Source: Bordetella parapertussis
Lineage (GTDB): Bacteria; Pseudomonadota; Gammaproteobacteria; Burkholderiales; Burkholderiaceae_A
NCBI GenBank assembly: GCA_945862305.1
Contig: CAMAXF010000004.1
Span: 62,001-126,000, forward strand
Direction of reading: 5' to 3'
Length of the DNA stretch: 64,000 bases
In this document: positions 20,077 to 28,201 of the stretch, in pieces
Layout: every line of letters begins with the position of its first letter
Position numbering within the stretch: the first letter of the stretch is position 1
Translations under genes and position numbers: made by a program
Notes under the pieces: model-generated
Seen by the model: the letters and a program-made list of their open reading frames with translations, nothing else
The model's database searches: none
What the model was told of the DNA's origin: nothing

Positions 20077-20694
20077 ATGGGCTTCAAGCATGAATACATC
20101 GAGAAGCGACCCAGCCTGCTGATCGTCATGGTGCTGCTGGTCGTGGCCATTGGTGGCCTGGTGGAGATCGTTCCGCTCTTCTTCCAGAAATCCACCACCG
20201 AGCCCGTGGCCAACCTCAAGCCCTACACCGCCTTGCAGCTCGCAGGCCGAGACATCTACATCCGTGAGGGCTGCGTGGGCTGTCACTCCCAGATGATTCG
20301 GCCCTTCCGAGCAGAGACCGAGCGTTACGGCCACTACTCGGTGGCAGGTGAGTCGGTCTACGACTTTCCTCACCTCTGGGGCTCCAAGCGAACCGGCCCC
20401 GACCTGGCGAGGGTTGGCGAGCGCTACTCGGATGAATGGCACCGGGTGCACCTGATCAACCCGCGCGATGTCGTGCCCGAGTCCAACATGCCCTCCTACC
20501 CTTGGCTTGCAGAGACCCCGCTTAGAACTCCACATCTCGAAAATAAAATGAGGGCCCTTCGCACCCTTGGCGTGCCCTACACGGACGAGGACATTGCAGG
20601 CGCGCAACAGGCCATTGAAGGAAAAACGGAGATTGAAGCGGTGATTGCTTATCTCCAATCCTTGGGCTTGGCCTTGCGGGAGAAGCGCTCATGA
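20077..20694 (+). CDS. ccoO: Cbb3 oxidase monoheme cytochrome c subunit II
   Basis: Membrane-anchored cytochrome c passing electrons from CcoP to CcoN. It has 205 residues, an N-terminal helix ([20 protein letters not shown]), heme motif CVGCH at 66-70, and a distal methionine candidate in [11 protein letters not shown] ribosome site GGGAGAT precedes the ATG at 20077. It overlaps ccoQ by four bases. Confidence 0.97.
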   Translation: MGFKHEYIEKRPSLLIVMVLLVVAIGGLVEIVPLFFQKSTTEPVANLKPYTALQLAGRDIYIREGCVGCHSQMIRPFRAETERYGHYSVAGESVYDFPHLWGSKRTGPDLARVGERYSDEWHRVHLINPRDVVPESNMPSYPWLAETPLRTPHLENKMRALRTLGVPYTDEDIAGAQQAIEGKTEIEAVIAYLQSLGLALREKRS

Positions 20695-20846
20695 ATGAGC
20701 TTCACGCGATTGTCACAGTGGTGCTGTTTGTCCTCTTCGTCGGGATCATTGCCTTCACCTTTAGCAAGGGCCAAAAGGAGAAGATGGATGCCGCCGCAAG
20801 GATTCCTCTCGAAGACGACACGCCCCCCTCATCCCCCTCTCGCTGA
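20691..20846 (+). CDS. ccoQ: Cbb3 oxidase small subunit CcoQ (FixQ)
   Basis: A 51-residue protein too short for usual gene calling. It starts at the ATG at 20691 that overlaps the ccoO stop (ATGA), has one membrane helix ([19 protein letters not shown]) and a short charged tail ending PPSSPSR. Position between ccoO and ccoP and the single-helix layout match CcoQ, which stabilises the CcoP interaction. Confidence 0.9.
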   Translation: MNELHAIVTVVLFVLFVGIIAFTFSKGQKEKMDAAARIPLEDDTPPSSPSR

Positions 20847-20854
20847 GACACAAC

Positions 20855-21766
20855 ATGGCCGACTTCAACTCTCAATTCTGGAATCTCTGGGTCGTTATTC
20901 TCACGGTGCTGAGCATTGCCGCCTGCGGCATTTTTCTTTTCTTGCTCTCACGAAAGAAGGTGAAGTCCGGCGATTCCGTGGACACCACCGGGCACGTCTG
21001 GGACGAAGACCTTCAAGAGTTCGACAACCCACTGCCGCGCTGGTGGATGATTCTTTTCTACCTCACCATTGCCTTTTCAGTGCTGTATCTGGTGCTCTTT
21101 CCTGGGCTTGGCACGGCCAAAGGCATCCTGAACTGGACCTCCACCGGTGAGCACGTGAAAGAGGTGCAGCGGGCCAATGAGACCTACGGCCCCATCTATG
21201 CAAAATTCGCCTCGATGACCATCGAAGAGACCGCCACCGATGCGCAGGCCCTGGCCATCGGACAGCGCCTCTTTGTCAACAACTGTGCCCAGTGCCACGG
21301 CGTGGATGGTCGAGGTGGAAAAGGCTTCCCGAACCTCACCGACCAAGACACCCTATATGGTCTGGACGGCGACGCCATCAAGACCTCCATCGTGGCTGGC
21401 CGGAATGGAATGATGCCGCCGATGGCTGCAGCCGTTGGCACCACTGCCGATGTGGAAAACCTCTCGCACTATGTCCTGAGCCTGTCCGGCACCGCACACG
21501 ACTCCATCAAGGCCGCCCTGGGGCAAGAGAAGTTTGCCGTCTGTGCAGCCTGCCACGGCGCCGCCGGCGAGGGAAACACCGCCATGGGTGCACCTCGGCT
21601 CAATGACAAGGTCTGGCTCTATGGTGGCTCCCTGGCCACCATTCAGGAGAGCATCAACAAGGGCCGCGCAGGCGTGATGCCCGCCTGGAAGGAGATCATG
21701 GGCGACGAGAAGGCCCACCTGGTCTCGGCCTACGCCTATAGCCTCTCCCACAAACCCACCCCATGA
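20855..21766 (+). CDS. ccoP: Cbb3 oxidase diheme cytochrome c subunit III
   Basis: Entry point for electrons into the cbb3 oxidase. The 303 residues have two N-terminal helices, the conserved EDLQEFDNPLPRWW segment, and two c-type heme motifs, CAQCH at 144-148 and CAACH at 230-234, with methionine ligand candidates (NGMMPPM and AGVMPAW). It starts nine bases after ccoQ and overlaps ccoG by four bases. Confidence 0.97.
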   Translation: MADFNSQFWNLWVVILTVLSIAACGIFLFLLSRKKVKSGDSVDTTGHVWDEDLQEFDNPLPRWWMILFYLTIAFSVLYLVLFPGLGTAKGILNWTSTGEHVKEVQRANETYGPIYAKFASMTIEETATDAQALAIGQRLFVNNCAQCHGVDGRGGKGFPNLTDQDTLYGLDGDAIKTSIVAGRNGMMPPMAAAVGTTADVENLSHYVLSLSGTAHDSIKAALGQEKFAVCAACHGAAGEGNTAMGAPRLNDKVWLYGGSLATIQESINKGRAGVMPAWKEIMGDEKAHLVSAYAYSLSHKPTP

Positions 21767-23193
21767 GTAGCCCAGGGGGAGCCAGTCAACCGCCCCCCGT
21801 CGTAGAGCAGACCGTTCTGCTCTACGCGCCCGGCAAGAAGATTTATGCCCGGGCCGTGGATGGCCTTTTCAATCGCTGGCGCTGGGCCTTCGTGTTTTTC
21901 ACACAGGCGCTCTACTACCTCACGCCGTGGATCACCTGGAACGGACGGCCCGCCGTCCTCTTCGACCTCGAGGCCCGGCGCTTCTACATCCTCGACCTCG
22001 TCCTGGTTCCACAAGACTTCATTTACCTCACGGCGCTGCTCCTGCTTTCGGCCTTTGGACTGTTCCTCTTCACTGCGATTGCCGGTCGGCTCTTCTGCGG
22101 CTACGCATGCCCACAGACGGTCTACACCGAGATCTTCATGCAGGTTGAGCGGTGGATCGAGGGAGATCGCCATGTTCGTATTCGGGCCGATCACGAGAAA
22201 AGCCTGGCAAGCCGGCTCCCCAAAAAAATTCTGAAGTGGATGGCCTGGGCTGTAATTGCACTCTGGACAGGCTTCACCTTTGCCGGCTATTTCACACCCA
22301 TTCACGAGCTCGCCGCGGGTGTCGTGGCCCTGAGCCTGGGCTTCTGGCAATGGTTCTGGATGCTCTTTTACTCATTCTTCACCATGCTGCAGGCCGGATT
22401 CATGCGTGAGCAGGTCTGCAAGTACATGTGCCCCTACGCCCGCTTCCAGAGCGCCATGTTCGACCGCGACACGCTCATTGTCAGCTACGACACCGATCGC
22501 GGCGAGCCGCGCGGGAAACGATCGAAGGCAACAGACCATCATGCCCAGGGCAAGGGCGACTGCATCGACTGTGGCGTCTGCGTCGAGGTCTGCCCCACCG
22601 GCATCGACATCCGTGATGGCCTCCAGTATGAGTGCATCGGCTGCGGCCTCTGCGCCGATGCCTGCAACACCATCATGGACCGCATGGACTACCCGCGGGG
22701 CCTGGTGCGTTATGCGACCCTCAATGCGCTGGAGCACAAGCTCACGCCAGATGAAGTCAAGAAACGATTCTTTCGCCCCCGTGTGCTCATCTACACGGCC
22801 GTCTTGTCGGTCGTAGCTCTGGTGGTGCTCAGCACACTGGCCATGCGGGTGCCACTCAATGTGAATGTCATTCGAGACCGAGGCGCCCTGGCCCGCGAGG
22901 TAGAGGGAACCCACATTGAGAACACCTACCGACTGCAGATCACCAACACGGGCCATGCGGCCCAACGGTTTGTCATCTCACCATCCGGCCTCGACGGTCT
23001 TCGGATTCAAGGTGACACCCATGTGGTGGTCGAGGGGGGCGCCAACACCATGGCCATCATCAACCTGCAGCTCCCGCTCGACAAGGCCGAGGCCTTGAAG
23101 AAGGGATCCCATAAGATTGCGCTCGATATCCACTCCGAGGAGAATCCGAGCGTTCGCGTACAAGAAAAGACTGCCTTCTATGTCCCTCGATAA
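21763..23193 (+). CDS. ccoG: Cbb3 oxidase accessory iron-sulfur protein CcoG
   Basis: Inner-membrane protein with reported Cu(II) reductase activity in cbb3 assembly. The 476 residues have membrane helices, CGYACPQTVYTEIFMQ and CKYMCPYARFQSAMFD motifs, and two [4Fe-4S] clusters (CIDCGVCVEVCPTGID and CIGCGLCADACNTIMD). A C-terminal immunoglobulin-like domain follows. It starts at the ATG at 21763, overlapping ccoP, and its end overlaps ccoH by 14 bases. Confidence 0.96.
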   Translation: MSSPGGASQPPPVVEQTVLLYAPGKKIYARAVDGLFNRWRWAFVFFTQALYYLTPWITWNGRPAVLFDLEARRFYILDLVLVPQDFIYLTALLLLSAFGLFLFTAIAGRLFCGYACPQTVYTEIFMQVERWIEGDRHVRIRADHEKSLASRLPKKILKWMAWAVIALWTGFTFAGYFTPIHELAAGVVALSLGFWQWFWMLFYSFFTMLQAGFMREQVCKYMCPYARFQSAMFDRDTLIVSYDTDRGEPRGKRSKATDHHAQGKGDCIDCGVCVEVCPTGIDIRDGLQYECIGCGLCADACNTIMDRMDYPRGLVRYATLNALEHKLTPDEVKKRFFRPRVLIYTAVLSVVALVVLSTLAMRVPLNVNVIRDRGALAREVEGTHIENTYRLQITNTGHAAQRFVISPSGLDGLRIQGDTHVVVEGGANTMAIINLQLPLDKAEALKKGSHKIALDIHSEENPSVRVQEKTAFYVPR

Positions 23194-23686
23194 GCCTGAA
23201 ATCTGGTGGAAGCAGCCCTGGCCTTGGATTGTGATTGGCATGCTTGGCACCACCGTGGTGGCCAGCCTTGTTACCCTGGTGATTGCGGCCGGCACGACTG
23301 ACAGCCTGGTCTCGGATGACTACACCCGCCAGGGCAAGACCATCAATAAGCGACTCGCCAAAGACGAGCTCGCAGAGCGCATGGGCATCCGACTGACACC
23401 CGAGCTTCGATGGGTTGCCGATGACCTGCTCCAAATACAACTCAAATACCGCGCTGTGGACAGCTCCGCAGTAGCACCGTCCTTTCTCAGACTTACGCTC
23501 TCCCACCCAACCCTGGCAGACCGTGACACGAGTGTCTCGCTGGTTCAGATTCAGCCAGGGCTCTATCAGGCGCAGGTGTCAGGGCTCTCTACTGGGCACT
23601 GGCATGCCATCACCGAGCCGCCCGCAGGCGACTGGCGGGTGCGGAGTCGCCTCGACATTCAACCCAAAGGGGTTCCAACACCATGA
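23180..23686 (+). CDS. ccoH: Cbb3 oxidase assembly protein CcoH (FixH)
   Basis: 168 residues beginning MSLDKPEIWWKQPWPWIVIG, with one N-terminal helix and a periplasmic FixH domain (DDYTRQGKTINKRLAKD, ending STGHWHAITEPPAGDWRV). Needed for stable cbb3 assembly. The start at 23180 lies inside the last codons of ccoG. A longer upstream reading is open but not family-like. Confidence 0.93.
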   Translation: MSLDKPEIWWKQPWPWIVIGMLGTTVVASLVTLVIAAGTTDSLVSDDYTRQGKTINKRLAKDELAERMGIRLTPELRWVADDLLQIQLKYRAVDSSAVAPSFLRLTLSHPTLADRDTSVSLVQIQPGLYQAQVSGLSTGHWHAITEPPAGDWRVRSRLDIQPKGVPTP

Positions 23687-23958
23687 GCCAGTACGAGCCC
23701 TGTCAGATCAAAGACCCTCGGGACACACCCTCCTCCGCCCAGGCCGCCATGAGCATTGTCTGGCCCTCGTTTCTGGCGGCCGTCGCATTGTCGGGCGTGG
23801 TCTTCTCAGTCATCGACCCACAGGATGTTCCGATCTTTTCGGAGCAGCTTGAGATCGGACGCAGGGAGGCCTACGGCCTTGGATTTCTCGTGTTCTGGGC
23901 CTGCTCAGCGCTGGCCAGCGCGATGACCTACTTGCTCGCGCGACCACCCAGCACGTGA
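23683..23958 (+). CDS. Small predicted membrane protein at the end of the cco cluster
   Basis: A 91-residue protein whose ATG at 23683 overlaps the ccoH stop. Two hydrophobic segments are visible (IVWPSFLAAVALSGVVFSVI, and LGFLVFWACSALASAMTYLLA) separated by a charged DPQDVPIFSEQLEIGRREAYG linker. I do not recognise the family with certainty, though short two-helix proteins at this spot occur in betaproteobacterial cco clusters. Coupled translation with ccoH suggests a role in oxidase assembly. Its last 31 bases overlap the ntrC end on the other strand. Confidence 0.75.
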   Translation: MSQYEPCQIKDPRDTPSSAQAAMSIVWPSFLAAVALSGVVFSVIDPQDVPIFSEQLEIGRREAYGLGFLVFWACSALASAMTYLLARPPST

Positions 23959-25496
23959 TCGGACTCGACCGCCTCTTCAAGGCCGAGTTCTTGAATCTTT
24001 CGGGTGATGGTATTGCGTCCGACGCCCAGAAGCTGGGCGGCCTCCATCCGACGGCCCCGGGTGTGGGCCAAGGCCGTGCCAAAGACAACGCGCTCAAAGG
24101 TGCGCGACCAATCAGCCATCCGCCCATCTGAGGGCTCATCTGTCTGGGGCGTGGATGCCAACGACGCGGAGACGAGCTCTGCCAAACGGGCGGCCCAATC
24201 AGAATGCGACGGACCGCCCGCCTCCATGGCATCTGCCTGAGCGGCAACTGGCGCCGAACCATCAGATAAACCGTTTCCCGGCACTGCAACGACAGATGCC
24301 GTGACCGATGAATCCGCAAGGGCGTTGTGGGCCGACGGCAGGCGAGACTGCATGTCGGGGGGCAGGTCCTGAGACTCCACCCATTGGCTTGGCGCCATGA
24401 CCGAGAGCCAATGACACAGGTTCTCGAGCTGGCGCACATTGCCTGGGAATGGCTGCGCTGCAATGACGGCCATGGCTTCGGGGGACAGCTGCTTGACCTC
24501 CACACCCAAAGTCTTTGCGGAGCGGGACAAGAAGAACTTCACCAACTCCGGTATGTCCTCCCGCCGCTCCCGCAACGGCGGTAGCCGAAGGCGAATGACA
24601 TGGAGCCGATGGAAGAGGTCTTCTCGAAAGCGTCCCTCGGCCACCCGCTGTTCCAGATTCTGATGCGTGGCTGCAATGACTCGAACATTTGCCTTGAGCG
24701 GTTGATGGCCACCCACACGGTAGAAGTGGCCATCGGACAACACGCGGAGCAGCCGCGTCTGAAGGTCGAGCGGCATGTCACCGATTTCATCCAAGAACAG
24801 CGTCCCGCCCTCGGCCTGCTCAAAGCGGCCGCGCCGTTGCGCCTGTGCACCGGTGAAGGAGCCCCGCTCATGGCCGAAAAGCTCCGACTCCAAGAGGTCG
24901 TGCGGAATGGCTGCCGTGTTGAGGGCGACGAACGGCATGTCGGCCCGGGGGCTGTGCCGATGCAGCGCGTTGGCCACCAGCTCCTTGCCCGTGCCAGACT
25001 CTCCCGTGATGAGCACGGTGGCCGATGACTGAGAGAGCCGGCCGATGGCGCGAAAGACCTCCTGCATGGCGGGCGCCTGGCCCAGCATCTCCAACTGTGG
25101 CTCGACGCCGCCAGCTGCGCTGGCCCCGTTCGGGCGAGATTCACGGATGGCACGCCTTATGAGTGCAGTGGCATCGTCGATGTCGAAGGGCTTGGTGAGG
25201 TACTCGAAGGCTCCCCCTTGAAAGGCGGACACGGCGCTGTCGAGGTCGGAGAACCCGGTCATGATGATGACGGGCAGTTCGGGGTGGCGCTCCTTCACGC
25301 GCTCGAGCAGGGCCAGGCCGGAATCGCCAGGCATTCGGATGTCCGAGACCAACACCTGAGGTGTCTCGGTGGGCAGGGCACGCATGACATCGCCCGCATT
25401 CTCGAACAGCCGGCAGGGAATGTCGGCCTTGCGAAGCGCCTTCTCCAAGACCCATCGAATCGATGCGTCGTCGTCCACGATCCAGACTGGCTTCAT
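23928..25496 (-). CDS. ntrC: Nitrogen regulation response regulator NtrC
   Basis: Sigma-54 enhancer-binding activator. The 522 residues are longer than the usual 470-480. Receiver domain phosphoacceptor D52 (SDIRMPGDSG), AAA+ domain with GESGTGKE at 165-172, sigma-54 contact loop GSFTGA at 212-217 in place of GAFTGA, Walker B LFLDEIGDMP, and a C-terminal Fis-type helix-turn-helix (LGVGRNTITRKIQELGL). The extra length is an Ala/Ser-rich linker before the DNA-binding domain. It starts at the ATG at 25494-25496, overlapping the ntrB stop. Confidence 0.96.
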   Translation of the reverse strand: MKPVWIVDDDASIRWVLEKALRKADIPCRLFENAGDVMRALPTETPQVLVSDIRMPGDSGLALLERVKERHPELPVIIMTGFSDLDSAVSAFQGGAFEYLTKPFDIDDATALIRRAIRESRPNGASAAGGVEPQLEMLGQAPAMQEVFRAIGRLSQSSATVLITGESGTGKELVANALHRHSPRADMPFVALNTAAIPHDLLESELFGHERGSFTGAQAQRRGRFEQAEGGTLFLDEIGDMPLDLQTRLLRVLSDGHFYRVGGHQPLKANVRVIAATHQNLEQRVAEGRFREDLFHRLHVIRLRLPPLRERREDIPELVKFFLSRSAKTLGVEVKQLSPEAMAVIAAQPFPGNVRQLENLCHWLSVMAPSQWVESQDLPPDMQSRLPSAHNALADSSVTASVVAVPGNGLSDGSAPVAAQADAMEAGGPSHSDWAARLAELVSASLASTPQTDEPSDGRMADWSRTFERVVFGTALAHTRGRRMEAAQLLGVGRNTITRKIQELGLEEAVESDHVLGGRASK

Positions 25497-26548
25497 TCCC
25501 CTCTCCCCTGTGGCTCACCAACGGGCAGGCAGATTTCGAAGGTTGTTCCGGCTGACCCGGTCTGACATTCAATGGTGCCGCCATGCTGATGCACGATGGT
25601 CTGAGCAAGAGTCAGACCAAGGCCATGGCCTTGCGGATTTCCAGACACCAATGGATAAAAAATTTCGTCTCGAATGGCCTCAGGGATGCCCGGGCCGTTG
25701 TCGGTGATGCTCAGCAGGACCGCAAGCCGATAACGCTGACGATGCAGCGTGACCTGACGGGCGGCACGGGTCTTGAGCGTGATGCAACCTGGTGCAGATG
25801 CACCAGTAGGGGGCTGACCCTGTATGGCCTGCGCCGCATTTCGCACGATGTTGAGCACGGTCTGAATCAACTGCTCTAGATCGGCAGAGACATCGGGAAG
25901 ACTGATGTCGTAGTCGCGCCGAATTTCCAGACCCGCCGAGAATTCAGAGAGGACCAAGGTGCGCACCCGCTCCAAGACCTCATGCACATTCACATCCCGG
26001 CGTGTGAGGCTGCGCCTCACTGGCGCAAGCATGCGGTCGACCAGCGACTGTAGCCGGTCAGACTCCTTAATGATGATCTGGGTGTATTCCCTGAGCTCGC
26101 GCGTGGGCAGCTCCGCATCGAGGAGCTGTGCTGCACCCCGAATGCCGCCCAGGGGGTTCTTCACCTCATGGCCGAGGTTTCGCAAGAGTGACTGGTTCAT
26201 TTGCATCAGGGCAGCCTGCCGCTCCTCCCGACCAATCCGTTGAAAGGCATCCGGTTCACGCAGCTCCACCGACACCGAAAGGCCTGGGTCCTCGAGCACC
26301 ATCACGGCCGTGTCAAGCAGTCGCTCACTGCGGCCCTCGGTGGCACCATTCACATACCAGCGGGCCTGGAGCCTCCGCACCACGACGCTGCCCTCTGAGG
26401 CCTCCGACCAGAGCGCCGAGAGATCGTCTGGCGAGGCCAGGAGGTCTGAAAGGTTCTGCCCCAGGAGCTGATGGGCGGACTGCCCCAGCAGCCCCTCTGC
26501 CACCAGGTTTGCGTGGCAGACACAGCCGCGGTTGTCGATCAACAACAC
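25493..26548 (-). CDS. ntrB: Nitrogen regulation sensor kinase NtrB (GlnL)
   Basis: Cytosolic histidine kinase controlling NtrC, in turn regulated by PII. Small PAS domain, phosphorylated His in LGHEVKNPLGGIRGAAQLL (about residue 127 from this start), N box NIVRNAAQAI, DNGPGIP and GHGLGLTLAQTI ATP-binding motifs. The GTG at 26548 gives 351 residues. The frame is open upstream through LDLLSTA-VLLID, which looks like genuine PAS sequence, so translation may begin at a CTG at 26587 overlapping the glnA stop. The 5' end is uncertain. Confidence 0.94.
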   Translation of the reverse strand: MLLIDNRGCVCHANLVAEGLLGQSAHQLLGQNLSDLLASPDDLSALWSEASEGSVVVRRLQARWYVNGATEGRSERLLDTAVMVLEDPGLSVSVELREPDAFQRIGREERQAALMQMNQSLLRNLGHEVKNPLGGIRGAAQLLDAELPTRELREYTQIIIKESDRLQSLVDRMLAPVRRSLTRRDVNVHEVLERVRTLVLSEFSAGLEIRRDYDISLPDVSADLEQLIQTVLNIVRNAAQAIQGQPPTGASAPGCITLKTRAARQVTLHRQRYRLAVLLSITDNGPGIPEAIRDEIFYPLVSGNPQGHGLGLTLAQTIVHQHGGTIECQTGSAGTTFEICLPVGEPQGRGE

Positions 26549-26583
26549 GGCTGTGCTGAGCAGGTCGAGTGGATGCGTCTGTG

Positions 26584-27996
26584 TCAGAGCGAGTAGTACA
26601 TGTCGAACTCGACCGGATGGGTGGTCATCCGGAACCGTGTGACCTCTTCCATCTTCAGGCCGATGTACGCATCGATCATCGCGTCGCTGAACACACCGCC
26701 CTTGGTGAGGAACTCGCGGTCCTTGTCCAGGTGCTCCAAGGCCATGTCGAGCGATGAGCAGACCGTCGGAATCTTCTTGTCTTCCTCGGGCGGCAGGTCG
26801 TAGAGGTTCTTGTCTGCAGCCTCACCCGGATGGATCTTGTTCATCACGCCATCCAGGCCCGCCATCATCATGGCCGAGAAGGCCAGGTAGGGGTTGGCCG
26901 TGGGGTCTGGGAAGCGAACTTCGATGCGACGGCCCTTGGGGCTGGGTACATACGGGATGCGAATGGATGCAGACCGGTTGCGTGCCGAGTAGGCCAGCTT
27001 CACTGGGGCCTCAAAGCCAGGCACAAGGCGCTTGTAGCTGTTGGTACCCGGGTTGGTGATGGCATTGAGCGCACGGGCGTGCTTGATGATGCCGCCGATG
27101 TAAAAGAGCGCGAACTCAGACAGACCCGCGTAGCCATTACCCGCAAACAGGTTCTCTCCGCCCTTCCAGATGGACTGGTGCACATGCATGCCAGAGCCGT
27201 TGTCGCCCACCACGGGCTTGGGCATGAAGGTGGCTGTCTTGCCATAGCTGGCCGCCACATTCATGACCACGTACTTGAGGATTTGAGTCCAGTCTGCGCG
27301 CTGCGTGAGCGTGGAGAAACGGGTGCCGATCTCGCACTGGCCGGCGCCCGCCACCTCGTGGTGATGGACCTCCACGGGCACACCCATCTGCTCCAGAATG
27401 AGGCACATCTCGGAGCGAATGTCTTGGTAGGAGTCGACCGGCGGCACGGGGAAGTACCCACCCTTGACGGCCGGCCGGTGGGCCAGGTTGCCACCTTCGT
27501 AATCGATGCCGGTGGACCAGCTGGCCTCCTCGGATTTGATCTTCACGCCGCAGCCGGACATGTCGACGTTCCAGGTGACGCCATCAAAAATGAAGAACTC
27601 GGGCTCAGGGCCAAAGTAGGCGGTGTCGCCCACGCCTGATGCCTTCAGGAAGGCCTCGGCACGCTTCGCAATGGAACGGGGGTCGAGGTCGTAACCCTTG
27701 CCGTCGGAGGGCTCCACCACATCGCAAGTGATGTTCAGGGTGGATTCTTCACGGAATGGGTCGAGCACGGCCGTGCCAGCATCGGGCATGAGGAGCATGT
27801 CAGAGGCCTCGATGCCCTTCCAGCCCGCAATCGATGATCCGTCAAAGGCATGGCCAGACTCGAACTTGTCGTCGCCAACGGTGTGCGCGGGAACCGACAC
27901 GTGCTGCTCTTTGCCACGGGTATCCGTGAAACGGAAATCAACGAATTTCACATCGTTGTCTTTGATCATCTTCAATACATCTGCGGGACTGGCCAT
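26584..27996 (-). CDS. glnA: Glutamine synthetase type I
   Basis: ATP-dependent ammonia assimilation into glutamine. It is a cytosolic dodecamer of 470 residues, the usual GSI length. Signature segments include [30 protein letters not shown] and the adenylylation site Y399 in NLYDLPPEE, so activity should be controlled by GlnE. I start at the ATG at 27994-27996 ([12 protein letters not shown]) behind GGAGAG. The frame is open upstream but that region is the promoter. It heads the glnA-ntrB-ntrC operon. Confidence 0.98.
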   Translation of the reverse strand: MASPADVLKMIKDNDVKFVDFRFTDTRGKEQHVSVPAHTVGDDKFESGHAFDGSSIAGWKGIEASDMLLMPDAGTAVLDPFREESTLNITCDVVEPSDGKGYDLDPRSIAKRAEAFLKASGVGDTAYFGPEPEFFIFDGVTWNVDMSGCGVKIKSEEASWSTGIDYEGGNLAHRPAVKGGYFPVPPVDSYQDIRSEMCLILEQMGVPVEVHHHEVAGAGQCEIGTRFSTLTQRADWTQILKYVVMNVAASYGKTATFMPKPVVGDNGSGMHVHQSIWKGGENLFAGNGYAGLSEFALFYIGGIIKHARALNAITNPGTNSYKRLVPGFEAPVKLAYSARNRSASIRIPYVPSPKGRRIEVRFPDPTANPYLAFSAMMMAGLDGVMNKIHPGEAADKNLYDLPPEEDKKIPTVCSSLDMALEHLDKDREFLTKGGVFSDAMIDAYIGLKMEEVTRFRMTTHPVEFDMYYSL

Positions 27997-28043
27997 GAAT
28001 GCGCTCTCCAGGGTGGGGGTGAATGAAAAAACAAATGCCTTTT

Positions 28044-28060
28044 TGCAGATTCCGTGCCAA
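28044..28060 (-). promoter_or_regulatory. Sigma-54 promoter of glnA
   Basis: On the minus strand TTGGCACGGAATCTGCA carries the invariant GG of the -24 element and GC of the -12 element with correct spacing (consensus TGGCAC-N5-TTGCW). Transcription is predicted to start near 28033, about 37 bases before the glnA ATG. NtrC-like sites lie upstream. Confidence 0.85.
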
Positions 28061-28142
28061 GCACGGCGAGCTCTGAAAGGCCTGACCGGACAAGGCCTTC
28101 CGGGCCTGGCACGAGGGTCCAAGGCACAGGCTAGCCCGGAAC

Positions 28143-28159
28143 TGCACCATTGTAATGCA
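28143..28159 (-). promoter_or_regulatory. NtrC-binding-like site 1 (promoter-proximal)
   Basis: Plus-strand TGCACCATTGTAATGCA, a 17-base dyad close to the NtrC consensus TGCACC-N5-GGTGCA. Centre at 28151, about 118 bases upstream of the predicted glnA start. Confidence 0.75.
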
Positions 28160-28164
28160 ACTAT

Positions 28165-28181
28165 TGCACCAATATTGTGCT
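28165..28181 (-). promoter_or_regulatory. NtrC-binding-like site 2
   Basis: Plus-strand TGCACCAATATTGTGCT, matching the NtrC dyad with mismatches in one half. Centre at 28173, 22 bases (two helical turns) from site 1. Confidence 0.7.
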
Positions 28182-28184
28182 TAT

Positions 28185-28201
28185 TGCATTATTTTGGTGC
28201 A
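28185..28201 (-). promoter_or_regulatory. NtrC-binding-like site 3 (overlaps hemW stop)
   Basis: Plus-strand TGCATTATTTTGGTGCA, a good NtrC dyad. Centre at 28193, 20 bases from site 2. It overlaps the last codons of hemW. Confidence 0.7.
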
